A stretch of DNA of 64,000 bases from contig SRSI01000078.1 in the NCBI GenBank assembly GCA_005656395.1, positions 1,674,001 to 1,738,000 on the forward strand, given 5' to 3'. Of this stretch, positions 33,201 to 45,165 are shown in pieces; position 1 is the first letter of the stretch, and the number at the start of each line of letters is the position of its first letter. The DNA comes from Strongyloides papillosus (lineage: Eukaryota > Nematoda > Chromadorea > Rhabditida > Strongyloididae). A program made the position numbers and the translations under genes. The notes below the pieces were generated by a model that was not told the DNA's origin, ran no database searches, and saw only the letters and a program-made list of their open reading frames with translations.

Positions 33201-34113
33201 AAAAATTTTATAAAATGATCGTTTGTGGAAATAAGAAAAAAGAACAAGAAAGATTAATACATAATAATTGTACATCTTATCATTTAAACAATTTTGTTGA
33301 CAATACTGGATAATGTAAATACTAAACCAAAGGAATTTATATAACAACCAATTATATTATAAGCAGTATTCAGATAATATATTGATTTTCAAATACTTCC
33401 TTCTTTTTTTATAAAAAATGTATCTAAAAAATTGTGATTAAATAACAATGTTTATTTAAGCAAATACATGTTTATTACATCTATCAACTTTTTTCAAAAG
33501 AAAAGAAAATTTTCTTTATCAATAATAATTGTTGTAAAGCTATTTTTAATTTATAGATTATTTTTATGACTTTAAAAGAAAGATAAATCAAATTTGAGAA
33601 TATAACTAGTACTTATAAAAAGTTTAAATTAAAAAAATTTTTCTATGAAACAAAATCTAATCTTATAGTTATATTTTTATTAAACTATTATATTTTATAT
33701 TATAATTCAAAATCTTATTTTTATATGTAATTAGATTTTATCTATACATTTACCCAAAGAATGTTGATAGGAATTGTCTTAAAAAAAACTTTGAATAAAC
33801 AGACATGATTTATAGTACTTTTTTAATTTGAAGCAAGCATCAATATAGAATTACCAAAAAAGACGGAACTCGTAATAATCAAAAATAGATAAAAGTTTTG
33901 AAATATGTTATTTTTTGAAAAGTTTTATAAAAAATTAAAAATAGTATTTTGAATAGTGTAGCAATTATAATGTAATTTTAACTTATGTTTTTATTTATTA
34001 TAAGAAATCAAAGATATCTTTATCATTTGCTACAAAAATTAAGATTATTATCTAAACCAAAACAACTTTGTTTATACTATAACAATTAAAAATATTTTTT
34101 TTTCTTTGTTTAT

Positions 34114-34862
34114 TTAAAACCCGTTTTGTGAGTCAATCAGACATTGAAATTACAACCAAAAATTTTACCTTCATTTTTATTTTATTAGTAAAAAGAGTAA
34201 CTAAAAAATGTATGTTGGCAAATTTATTCGGCCTGAAACTTTGAGATATAGGAGCTGCAGCGAGTCAAAGTCGGAAAAATTGATTTTTACAAGTTTCCAG
34301 TAAATAGATTTTTTCAAAAACAACTAATGTTTCTAGGGGTAATTCTTTATAAGAAAACGAATGAGCATACTTTCGGATTCGTAAATTTCCGTCTTTATTG
34401 TCTTTTAAAATTTTTTTTCCTAGTTTTTTCATTTTTTGAGTACAAAAGTCAAAGAAACGCATGTTCTCACTATGCTCATTCGATTTCTCATGTAATTTTA
34501 AATCTAAATTTATGAAAAAAAGGAAAATAAAAAGTGTGGATCATTGTACTCTTGAATTTCAGTACAAAAATCAGAAAATCGCATTTTTCCACTATGCTCA
34601 TTCGTTTTTCATAAATAATTACCCCCAGAAACAATATTTATTTCTAAAAAAATCTAATTACCAGAAACTTATAAAAATCAATTTTTCCGAATTTGTATCA
34701 CTGAAGCCGCTGTATCTCAAAGTTTCAAGCCGAATAAATTTGCCAACATACATTATTTTAGTCCATTTTTTTCTTAATAAAATAAAAATGGGGGAGGGGT
34801 AAAATTTTTAGTTGTATCAAATTTTTAAAAAATGTTCGACTGACTCAAAAAAAGGGATTTAA
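34114..34862. mobile_element. Foldback (long inverted repeat) element with possible TTAA ends
   Basis: Two arms of roughly 255-270 bp (about 34114-34368 and 34594-34862) are imperfect reverse complements over nearly their whole length. Examples are GGCAAATTTATTCGG at 34218 against CCGAATAAATTTGCC at 34731, and CGAATGAGCAT (34358-34368) against ATGCTCATTCG (34594-34604). A third copy of ATGCTCATTCG sits in the centre (34472-34482), within a direct repeat of about 120-bp period. The arms end with CCC...GGG plus AA/AT, and TTAA is present just outside both ends (34114-34117 and 34859-34862). This suggests a TTAA target duplication as made by piggyBac-type transposases. No transposase is encoded, so it would be non-autonomous. 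The inverted structure is directly visible. The superfamily is inferred. Confidence 0.8.
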
Positions 34863-35316
34863 TTGTTTTAAATCAATAGCCTTTTAAAGGTTATTTTGTC
34901 AATCACAAAATAAAGGTGGATTATCTTATCTCATTCAAGGTTTTCTTACAAAATTTATCATATATTCAACAATTATTAAATTCTATTTTTGCAAGGAAAG
35001 GATTACATTCGTGTTTGAAAATTTTATTGATAAGTAGGAAAAAACTAAACAAAATAATAGTAGTCAAAAACTTACCCTCTCGTTTTGTTGGAGGTTTATA
35101 ACAATAGAGAGGTAAGTTTATTTTTCTATTCTTATATAACAAGGATTGTCATCATTATCTTATAAAGCATAATGATTGTTTACAAACAATTCGAATGGCT
35201 GATTTTTACATTTTTTTTCAAAAAATACTGTTAATATATTATTTCAAAAAAATTACTAATAATAAATCATTTAAAAAGATAATAGTGCTTTACTTTAAGT
35301 ATTAATGATAATATTA

Positions 35317-35609
35317 ACGGGTGGTCGGCCAATTTCTCCCTTCTGTGAAAAATTTCGTACTCATTATTCTAAATACTTAAAAATTTAATTTTTAAATCTA
35401 ATAAAAATTTGCAGTAATTTTCCGTAAAATCTAATACATAATTATATTTGACTTTTAAGATCATATATTTTTACGTTAAAATAATTTTTAAATTCTTTTA
35501 GATATCAAATATTTGTAAAAAAAAATAATTACTAGTACAACAAAAGTATCCAAAACGGAAAATAGGTTAACCAAGTATTGTCACAGAGAGAAATTGGCCG
35601 GCTACCCGG
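35317..35609. mobile_element. Short TA-flanked inverted-repeat element (MITE-like)
   Basis: The left end at 35318 reads CGGGTGGTCGGCCAATTTCT. It matches the reverse complement of the right end (to 35608), CGGGTAGCCGGCCAATTTCT, followed on both sides by TCTGTGA. The terminal repeats are about 32 nt and the total length is about 293 bp. TA dinucleotides flank both ends (35315-35316, 35610-35611), consistent with a Tc1/mariner-type non-autonomous element. The interior is AT-rich with no ORF. The terminal GC-rich sequence stands out strongly from the surroundings. Confidence 0.75.
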
Positions 35610-36353
35610 TATATTGATATTATAAACATCATATTTTGATCATTTTCACATCAAAAATCAAACATATAAAAAAAATTTCACTTTTTTGTTTTTAAATGAC
35701 ATTGACCTGAAAGGAATCAAATTTGTTTTTGTTTATAAGAAATTTGCACAAGAAAAATATTATCAAAGGTATAGTTAATTATTGTTTTTCTTCATTTATT
35801 CGAAATAATAAATTATAAACTTCAATTGGTATCATAAATTTTGTAAACAAATTTCTTGAAGATAGATGTTTTTATGTAGACTAGATGCCTTTTAAAAACT
35901 CTTTTTACTACTAAGTAAATAATGTGAGCAACGTTGTCATTTCCGAGAAACAATATTTCGACTATTAAAAGTGAAATGGGTTATTTAAGTAGTTTCACAC
36001 ATATACTATTGAAATTATTTTAGTACTTTAATAAGACAATAAAAGATAAAGATATCAAAAATAACTTTATCTTTTTGGCGGGGAATACATTTAATAGGTA
36101 GGAAAATATTTACTACACTATTTAGATTTAATAACAACAATTAATGGAGCAAGGTATTTTTCTTGAATTCAATCTTGATTAATTAATTTTCATATTCACT
36201 ATATCAATATTTAAAAAAGTATTAGATTCAATGACAAATTCTACTTAAATAAAAGGTTTATTTTTAAAACAAATGAATCACAAGCTTTTGTTGTATTTAT
36301 GATACACTTTTATATGAATGTTCATAAAATAATTCTTAAAATTCTAAAAATAT

Positions 36354-36668
36354 TTATAAATTTTCTTCCAATGCATCAATATCGCCCCAACTTTCGCTTT
36401 TATAAATTTGATAGTATTTATAATATTTTTCATTTTTAGCTAATTTGACAATACCAAGATTATCAATTTCCCAATATTTTTCAGTATATAAATAATCTTT
36501 ATCAGTGATTTTATATAATTTCTATTACCAATAAATATCATATAATTTTCTATGAAAAAGAATGATTTCTTCAAAATTTCTACTTTTTTTTTCAAATAAT
36601 TTCTGTCCATTTACATTCGTAAAACTTGTAAACTGTAGCATAAATAATACTATCGTCATTAATAACAT
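36354..36668 (-). pseudogene. Small secreted-protein gene interrupted by tandem in-frame stops
   Basis: One reading frame on the minus strand runs from ATG 36668 to TAA 36354 (105 codons). It is interrupted only by adjacent TAA-TAG codons at 36527-36522. The first 47 residues begin with a signal peptide, MLLMTIVLFMLQFTSFTNVNG, and continue with charged text (QKLFEKKSRNFEEIILFHRK). After the stops the same frame continues with strongly coding-like sequence rich in Tyr, Lys, Glu and Trp (KITDKDYLYTEKYWEIDN, YKSESWGDIDALEENL) to a natural stop. No frameshift is needed. The interrupting segment is too short to be an intron. This could be a recently inactivated gene, a readthrough gene or a sequencing error. 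No family was recognised. It is transcribed divergently from the small gene starting at 36925. Confidence 0.6.
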
Positions 36669-36924
36669 TACACATTGTCTCTAATAAAACTAAAAAATCT
36701 AAAAACCGTCTTTTATAAAGAAAATATACCTTGAAAGCAAGACATATATGAATGTAAAATATAATATTATTTATTATTGTTTTACCATTAATGTTTTTTA
36801 TTATAAAATAAAGTGACTAATTCCAATAAAATAAAAACCATTACTAAAGAGTACGTGCTTCTTGGTGAACTGTCAGTTCTCAAAAATTTAATTTTCATTT
36901 TTTAATTTATGATATTGTAAGAAA

Positions 36925-37350
36925 ATGACCATTTATAGCCATATAATTTTTAAATTAATTTTTTTTAATAGGTATATTACATCTTTGATAAATATAATTC
37001 AAATTCTGGCAAAAATTACTAAAATTTCCATTTATCAGGGGCTTAAAACAATATTTAAAGACATAATAACACAATTGTTCCAACTATATTTTATTTTCAG
37101 TGTTTCAAAGAAAGATTACCCAGTGGAAATCTCAGTCAACGACAACAATGTAAGAACTCCTTTAAACACGAGTTTGGATCTAGACATTTCACTTGCAACG
37201 GATTCTACAAATGATCTCGGTTCACTTTACCTTATTGAGAAGAACAATTTATTAAATAAGTCCGAGAATTTAAAAGAATCATCAATTGTCAATTATTCTG
37301 TTTATGAGAATTGGAAAAATAGATACGTTTCTGCAATGGAAAAAAATTAA
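36925..37350 (+). CDS. Small hypothetical protein
   Basis: Unrecognised. The best model is two exons, 36925-36971 and 37101-37350 (98 residues), with a GTATAT...TTTCAG intron of 129 nt. Because 129 is a multiple of three and has no stop, a 141-residue unspliced form is also open. The intron part is all hydrophobic AT-rich text, whereas the second exon is clearly coding-like: acidic and Ser/Asn-rich (NTSLDLDISLATDSTNDLGS, SVYENWKNRYVSAMEKN). The short N-terminus MTIYSHIIFKLIFF could be a weak signal sequence. Alternatively the second exon is the last exon of a gene whose other exons I did not find. There are about 256 bp between it and the divergent broken gene. Confidence 0.45.
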   Translation: MTIYSHIIFKLIFFNRYITSLINIIQILAKITKISIYQGLKTIFKDIITQLFQLYFIFSVSKKDYPVEISVNDNNVRTPLNTSLDLDISLATDSTNDLGSLYLIEKNNLLNKSENLKESSIVNYSVYENWKNRYVSAMEKN

Positions 37351-40300
37351 TGTGAGAAAAAGTCTCTTTTTAAACAAATTAACAAAATAATTTTAATGGT
37401 TAAATCAATTTCTCTACATAAATAAATTCTTTTAAAAAAAACCCAAATATTTTTATTGTTTTTCTTTTAAAAACACATAAATTCTACTTTTATTACATTC
37501 AAAATAATGATTTAAAAATTAATATTAAATATCATCTAATGCTTGTAATTTAAATCATTTGTGAAATTTATTATTAATATTTTACCAATTAAAAAAAGTG
37601 GCAGATCATTAATATTTTATAATTTTGTCTATATTACTACTTTATTTTACAACATATACTATTTATTACTTTTATTGATAATTTTTTCTAAAGATAAGTG
37701 ATAATTAATTATAATAATCAATGTGAGTTATGACAATTAATTGATGTATCAAGAAATATATATGTACAATCCCAAAATTTCATCTTCCGTAAAATTAAAA
37801 TTTCAAAGCCTATTCAATCTTTAATTTCTAATTTTTTAAGGGTTTTAATGTAAATTTACATCTTAATCATGTTGCAATTTTTATACTCTGTCAGTTTAAT
37901 TTTATGTATTTGATATCAATAAATTAATAACAATTATTTCCGTTAGTAATAATTGCTGTGAATGGTAAAAATAAAATTATGTTGTTTTTCAAATGTTTAT
38001 CATTATGTGTTGTTTGATTACTAAAAATAAATTCTTTTTAGAAATTTAAATAAAAATAATGAGCATCTATAAAGTAATAAAAAACAACAGTTAAAAAGTT
38101 TTTCACATTTTGAATGTATTTACTTTTTGTAAAGTTAATGTTCTTCCAGTATATTCTAAAAATGAGAATACTGTTGGATTAATGTTATAATGAATATAAC
38201 TTATATAGTATATTCTTCAGTTATGATGTCAAATGGAATGATATTCGTTGAAATAATCTTTTGGAAATAGAAGAAGAAAATATATTTACGATTATTCTAA
38301 TTGGCTTTTATCTATTATTAACCGAATAATTTGATACGTTAACGAATATGAAACAATTATGAAATCAAAAGATCTTTTGGTTTTATACGAAAATTTTAAT
38401 TTATGCTATATCTAATTGTTAATATGATTATAAAGACATACTTTTAATGGAGTCAGAAAGTGGAAGAATAGATGATGGGGGAACTTTTTAAATAGCTCAC
38501 CATAAAATAGTTTTCAAACATTTTCAATATTATTTATGATTAATCAAATTTTTTAAAAATTTTTATTAGTTTTTGCATCCATGGAATGAAAAGACAATAT
38601 TGCATATATTTTAAACATCTTGTGCGATAAGCTATTAATAATTATAAAAAATTTACTATCGTACCCTAATGAAGCAATTTATTTATTTATTAAAAACGTA
38701 AATTGTCATAATGATAATATAAAAAGAAAAAATACAGTATTTGGGAAAATTAAAATCCTAGTGAAATGACTATAAAATGTAAAATCTATCAAATATTTAC
38801 TATATTATTAATAAGATAATAAAAAATTTATATATTTGTCAAATTAAATATGATATTTTCTATGTTATTCATAAGAAAAAGTGTATATGTTAATAAAAAA
38901 AGCAGTAAGGATATTTATGAAATTTTAAAAATATTGCATTTCATATCTGAATAATAATTAAAGAAATTTTGTATCAGATTTTGAAAGATTTAAAATTGTT
39001 GTTCTTCAGTTCGTATAATGAATGAGGTTTAAAAAAAATTCTGCAAGAATAATTTTATACTTATTCCATTAACATACAAACATTAATGTGTATTTATAAA
39101 TATAAAAGCATAAAATTAGCATTTAATTCATATATTTATCAAAATAATATTAACAACCTGCAATATTAAAAATAGTATCTTTTATTAAATGGAATAAATG
39201 AAATTTTATCATTTATCGCTGGTTATACCTATTTTTCGAAAATAAAGATAATCTTTGTAATAAGTTACAAATATTTTATCATAACATGGGAAACAATGAT
39301 CAAATTATCATGATGGATATTCTAATATATATGTTTTATGAATTAAATTAAAGTTGTTTCTGTAAATTTTATTATTTTTAAAAATTTCCAAACAAGTACA
39401 AATTTTTACCAAATTAATGAGGAACATAATGTACTTTTTTTAAGTGTTTGAATATTATTATATTTTTAAATTTTATCCATTTGTATTTTAAAAAGGAAAT
39501 ATAGATATGAGATGAAATTAACAATGATTGTGAATAGTTTTAAAGAATATTTTTCAAAGTAATAATTATGTTATTTTTATGCAGTACTAATAAAGCTGTA
39601 TCAACAATATTATTTTTTTAATAAATTAAGCTCTCAACAAAAATTGTGACATTTCGTTTTTTTACAATATAATAGTTAATAATTTGTGTATTAAATGTGC
39701 CTTATCGATGTTAATCACTATTTTACCTTGTCTTAAATTAATTATCTTTATTTTTAACTTCTACCTGAATGTTATCATACTGTTTCTTATTTATTTTGAT
39801 AGCTAATTAAATAATTGTGTTTAAAAAAATTTAATAAGGCAAAAATCTTGATATGATAGTGGAAAAAATAGAGATTTTGAGCTAGGAATGACGTGAGGCA
39901 TATAAAAAATCGAAAATAAAAAACATTTAGAAATGATATTAACAAAAAAATAAAAAGATTTTAAGTAACACTTCTGGAATAAGAATTGTTAGACGTTACA
40001 TGCCAATGTCATCAATATCAACATTATATAGAAAAGGATTTCAAAAAATTTTGTAATACTAATTTATAAAAAAAGCCAATTAATTAAATCTTTATGTCAA
40101 CCGTAATATTTTATTAAAATCATTTTCAGTAATTCTTGTATAATCAATAGATGTTTTTTTATCACGTGCAGTATTTATAATGAATACTTAATGTCAGTAA
40201 GAAGTTGATAACGATGACAAAGTGAATATTTATTCTTTCTCAACAAAATTATAACAATAATAAGTATGATTTAGATATATACTTTCCAAAAGTAGTACAA

Positions 40301-42071
40301 ATTTTTTTCAAAAATTGCTGAATCTTTAAGGGGAATAAATCAAGAAGATGTCTTTTATTGTAGCAACACATACAGTTAAATAGTGCAGGAAAAGTGCTGA
40401 CTTTTTAAGTTTCAGCATATATGCCAATTCGGTTTTATAAGGCATCTAAAATCACTATAGTTACTGGAAACACGTCAACATCAAAAATCATGTAATAATT
40501 TAAATATAGATGTCTGAACTAATTTCTCTTTATCATTTATTTTTATTTTATTCTTGAAATTTTCCGTAATTTTAAGTTTTAATAAATACACTTTTATTTT
40601 TAATAGCATTATTTTTACCAACTTATGAGAAACAACCGAAAAAAGCAGTTTTGCTATTATTTATTTTTCCACCAATATACATATTACAATAATAATGTTC
40701 ATTCATGACATTTCTAATTCAAAAATTATTATTTGCATTGTTTGAACATGTCAATATACAACTTAAAATCTTTTATATTGGTTATGAAACTGAAAACGTA
40801 CTTTTTTAGAAACAAAATTTTTCTATAAAATTAATTTTTCATACAACTGAAAAATTTACTAAAATTTAATAATTTTAATACAATTATTTTTTAATTACAT
40901 TATTTCTTTGTACTTTATAAAATTATTGCATATTTTATTTAAACTTCGTCATTTACTTTTGAAAATGAAAATTCATAATATTAAAGAAAATATTTTAAAT
41001 ATATCGAATAAAAGTACATTACACGTATTTATTAATATAACAAAATTTATATGTTTTCCTTAAATTTTAAAAATCAGTTGAAATTGGTAATATTTAGTAG
41101 GTCATATAGTTTGATATAGTTCATTACATTCTATGATTTCTCATTCATTTGATAGAAATTGTTTTTTTTATAAAAATAATAAAAAACATTTTTTATGAGT
41201 TACGTTTAAGATTTTTGCAATTAAAAAACAATAAAATTTTTAAAAAATAAAAGTTTGTCCATTTATTAATAGTTGAAAATGCTTGTTGATATGAAATATC
41301 AATGATGTTATGATGAGTTTTAAAAAAGATTGGGATCATTATTACTAACAATAATCGAATTCATTTTTTCCCAAATAATGAAGTTAGAGGTCACTATATA
41401 AAGAATATAACTCTAATTTTAAAGTTATATAAGTCTTAATGGATTTAAAAAAAACTTTTACGTATATAAGAAATTCCTGAGGATAGAAAAGATTCTTATT
41501 AAAATAATATAAAATAAGATCTTTCTGGATAGAGTATAATTAGAATTATTATACTGAATGTTTGACTTTTCCCTTTCAGAAAACCTATCTTGTTTGCTAA
41601 AAATGATTTTTCCATATAATACTTAAATAAATATAATTACTTAACTTATCTTCATTCCATACAAATTGACAAAAATTTACAAAGAGATATGATGTCACTC
41701 ATATAGACTTTATGCTTGGAGTATTTGATATTTCGATAGTATAAGCGAATATACTTTATACTTTCAAAACGAAACGTTTTTTTGCATATTTACTGTCAGA
41801 AAAATTTGTATACATTTCGAATAAGCGTTAAAAACATCTTAAACGTATATATACATCATTTTTTATTAATTTAAAATGAGAAGTAGAAACATTTGTAATG
41901 TATAGAGTATTTGTAAACATAGATTTTAATTTGTGTTTCGAAAATAATAATTTAAATATTTGCATGTTATGTGTAGAAATAAAAAGTATAAAATTTTCTT
42001 TTTTTAAATTATATTAGTGTTAGTGTATTAATGCTATGTCAATAGGATTATACATTAATTTATAAAAAAAA
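37351..42071. other. AT-rich intergenic region
   Basis: 4.7 kb separating the 3' ends of a plus-strand and a minus-strand gene. No ORF, RNA gene or repeat worth naming was seen. Confidence 0.55.
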
Positions 42072-43224
42072 TTATTCATTAGAAGTTTTTACTTTAACTG
42101 ATTCCAAAACATCAGAATTAACTTGCGCAGGATTACCACTCATTTTTTCTAGTTTATTTTTTGCTAATCTTGCTTTGAGGTCATTTAATGCTTTCTGTCT
42201 TCTCCTTTCAGCATCACGAGATCTTTGAACTTCTACAGGATCTGTAGAAACAATTCCTGTAATTGGAACACTACCCATTGCATTTACATCGACCAAAGTT
42301 ATAGGTTTATACAAGTTTAGTTTTGTTAGAAGATTATAGCAAATAATACCAATTTGTATTAGTGGCTTATGAAATAATCTTGGAAATAACGTATGCCATG
42401 CAAAATGATCACTCAAATCACCATATGTTGTTTTGTCATTTGGATTTTCTTGATAAAACCTAAGGTAAGTCCATGATAATTGTATTGCAATGGTTGTTTG
42501 GAAGATACAAACAAATCGTACAAGACCAATTAAATAAAATATAAATGTAGATAGGATGCAGCAAAAAGGTAAATGAGTATTTTTAACTCTACCAAATGGT
42601 GTTGTAAATATTGCAACATCAGGTAAGAACTTAAAAAAATAGAAGTAATATATATATATTGTGTAAAACTAACCTGTTTTATTGGCACAAAAAATGCGGC
42701 TGAAATAGGAACTAAACCATTAATAACTTCATCTAAAATCCATGAATCACGTTCTACTGTTCGGTAGATAATATAAATTACCACTCCAATTAAGATAGTT
42801 GTTAAACAATGAACTACAATACCAAACTTAATTATTTCTTTTTTCTTCCATGTTCCTTCAATCATATAGTAAGCATAGTAGGATGATATAATTGACATAA
42901 ACAGCATTAATATATTCGGTTCTACGATTGCAGCAATAGGATATGTTAAAAATCTCAAATTTAATAGATCAATTGTATGATAGTAAAAAATATATTCGCC
43001 AAATGGGAGGAAAGAAATAAGAAAGCCTTAAAAAAAGAAATTAAAGAGATATTAACAAATTATACTTTAAGGTATAAAATTTTTGTTAACATACCTAAAA
43101 TGTTTATACCATAATATACTTTTAAAAAGTAATCACTGTTCAATAATCTATTCTTTAACTCTCCATATATCTGCAGTGCCTTTTGGCTATTTATGTTAAT
43201 GTTTTCCTTTGTAGGCTTAAACAT
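42072..43224 (-). CDS. TMEM115: TMEM115-family Golgi membrane protein
   Basis: Three exons on the minus strand: 43224-43095, 43026-42674 and 42629-42072. The short introns (68 and 44 nt) keep phase, giving 346 residues (human TMEM115 is 351). TMEM115 is a rhomboid-like-fold Golgi protein reported to interact with the COG complex and to affect retrograde traffic. The N-terminus MFKPTKENIN precedes several hydrophobic helices. Middle text RFLTYPIAAIVEPNILMLF and EVINGLVPISAAFFVPIKQ matches the family pattern. The C-terminal third is most diagnostic: SWTYLRFYQ, GDLSDHFAWHTLFP, and TDPVEVQRSRDAERRRQKAL with NDLKARL, which parallel the human protein's WVYLRFYQ, DMADHFAFATFFP and TDPQDAERRRQLALKAL. 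The first ATG in exon 1 is used; an upstream TTG in the same frame is ignored. Confidence 0.92.
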
Positions 43225-45165
43225 AACGATATTTAGATTTACCAAATTTATTTACAGATAAAGAGTATTGTACACGTGTGTGATTTAGTCTAAAGTAAAA
43301 ATAAATGTTATGTATATACATTCCACCAATTTGTAAGGTTGCCGTTCTCTTTGAGATATTGTTTATAACTCATTTATATAGTGATTCATAGATATATTTA
43401 AAAATTAATTCCTTTTAAACATATATTTAATTTTTTACTGTAAAAATCCAAGAAAAAACATGTTTATCAATATTATTATTCTCTCTATATATACATTAAT
43501 ATTTCAACATTACATTTTAAAATTTTCTTAATCATTTTTTTCAAATTTAGAAAATAATTTTAAACAATAAAAAATTTTCTTTCTTTCAAGTCGTGAATTC
43601 ATTATATACTTAAACGTTACCATCGTTATAAAGCATTTAAAACAATACCATTGCAATTTAAATGATGGTGCGATTAATAATTTTTCCAAAATATATTATG
43701 TAAATAATTTAAATATTTCATGAAAGATGAAGAGAACACAAAAGATGATCGAGAACAATATCATATTATAGTAAAATCTCCTCATTATTCATCCAAAGAT
43801 ATGTCTTTCTTTAAATTTTATTATTATCAGGAAGTTAAAGAAATGATTGATTTCATTTTTGATAGATACAATTCTTCGTTAGTCAAATGGTAGGCTCTGT
43901 AAATAGTGAACAAAACTTTTTTTTTTCAAAAATATCCACAAAAAATTATTTAATAACGTTCATAAATAATAATTTTGGTTGACATTTCATTTACAAAACT
44001 CTTCAAGCATTGTTTGATTTATTGGATTTAAGTTAAAAAATATTAAAACAGTTGAAGTGCATTTTTTCATCATTAATATTTTTAAAATAGTATTCTTTCA
44101 ATTTTTTCCATTCAATTTATTAAAAAAATATTTTTTACAAATTTATGAAACTCTATTTTTTTTCTATCAATTTTAGATTAAATATTCTTAGTTACATCAA
44201 AAAGAATTTTTCTTTTTTTTGTGATCTTATGTGTCATTTATCTTATATAAATTTATTTTTGGATTAATGTTAAAAATGTATCAAAACAAAAAAATTCATT
44301 AAAATGTTTAACGTCCTTTTAAAATGATAGACATTTTGGCATTAATTTTTTTTTTCAAATGAATAATTATTTTTTTGCATTTATTATCATATTTTAACTG
44401 TAACTACAAAAAAAATATAAAAAAAAACTAATTAACTAAGTTTATTATTAGATGTTTGAATATGCTGAATAATAAATTGTAGTTTTTTTGTTAACTTTTT
44501 AAGTATATATTATTGTAATTTAAAAATAAACATAATTTTTTTAGTATAACAACATTTTTTAATCCCTTCACGAAATAATTTTGTATTTTACAAGAAACAA
44601 TAGAGTACTGTTTAATCATTTGTCGTTTTTATTATTTTTTCTTTAAACCATAAATTGTTTGTTTGATTGATATAAAAAATTCTATGGAGTTTTATAAATC
44701 AGAATTTTTTATATATAAATGATAAGAAATAAAGTACTACTATAATAATTTTATTTTAAGAGTGCAAATTAATAAAATAGTGACAGGTTAATTTTTGATG
44801 TTATATAATTAATTTTAGCATTTTTTCATGGTATTGTATTAATGAACGTAGAGTTTATTGGCATAATTACAGGTATTTGGAGTTCTTGAAAAATAAGAAA
44901 AAACCTAATGTGTAAAATATGTACTCAACAAATGTTTGTTGATAAAATTCAGTAGTATTAAAAAAATTTTAAAATAAAATCGTAAAAATTTAATACTTTT
45001 ATGAGACAAATTGAAATTTGATAAAAATTATATGAAAAAAGTTGAAATAATGCCTTTTTATCTAATGTTTTGTTGAGATAACCTTTTCTTGTCTATTCAA
45101 TGAAAAAAATTCTTCTGTCATAAATTTTTAAGATCGGATGTAGGGTTTCTTTTACAAATTTGCAT
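43225..45165. other. Intergenic region upstream of TMEM115
   Basis: Holds the TMEM115 promoter, a small plus-strand ORF at 43720-43893 (separate entry) and the 3' flank of the peptide-precursor gene. Nothing else is recognised. Confidence 0.5.
43720..43893 (+). CDS. Small ORF, 57 residues, hypothetical
   Basis: ATG at 43720 to TAG at 43893. The composition is coding-like compared with the flanks: charged and mixed codons at the N-terminus (MKDEENTKDDREQYHIIVKS), then SPHYSSKDMSFF and KEMIDFIFDRYNSSLVKW. There is no signal peptide or membrane helix. It might be an exon, since GTAGGC overlaps its end (TG|GTAGGC), but no partner exon was found. No homologue is recalled. Confidence 0.35.
   Translation: MKDEENTKDDREQYHIIVKSPHYSSKDMSFFKFYYYQEVKEMIDFIFDRYNSSLVKW

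Larger units (their letters stand above)
30286..36353. other. AT-rich intergenic region with two inverted-repeat elements
   Basis: Apart from the elements at 34114-34862 and 35317-35609, no gene is seen. ORFs at 33156-33347, 34265-34802 (inside the foldback element) and 34916-35101 are attributed to repeat sequence or chance. Confidence 0.55.

Noticed and set aside
34265..34802. Three ORFs on both strands
   Set aside because: They lie within the arms of the foldback element and mirror each other because of the inverted repeat.
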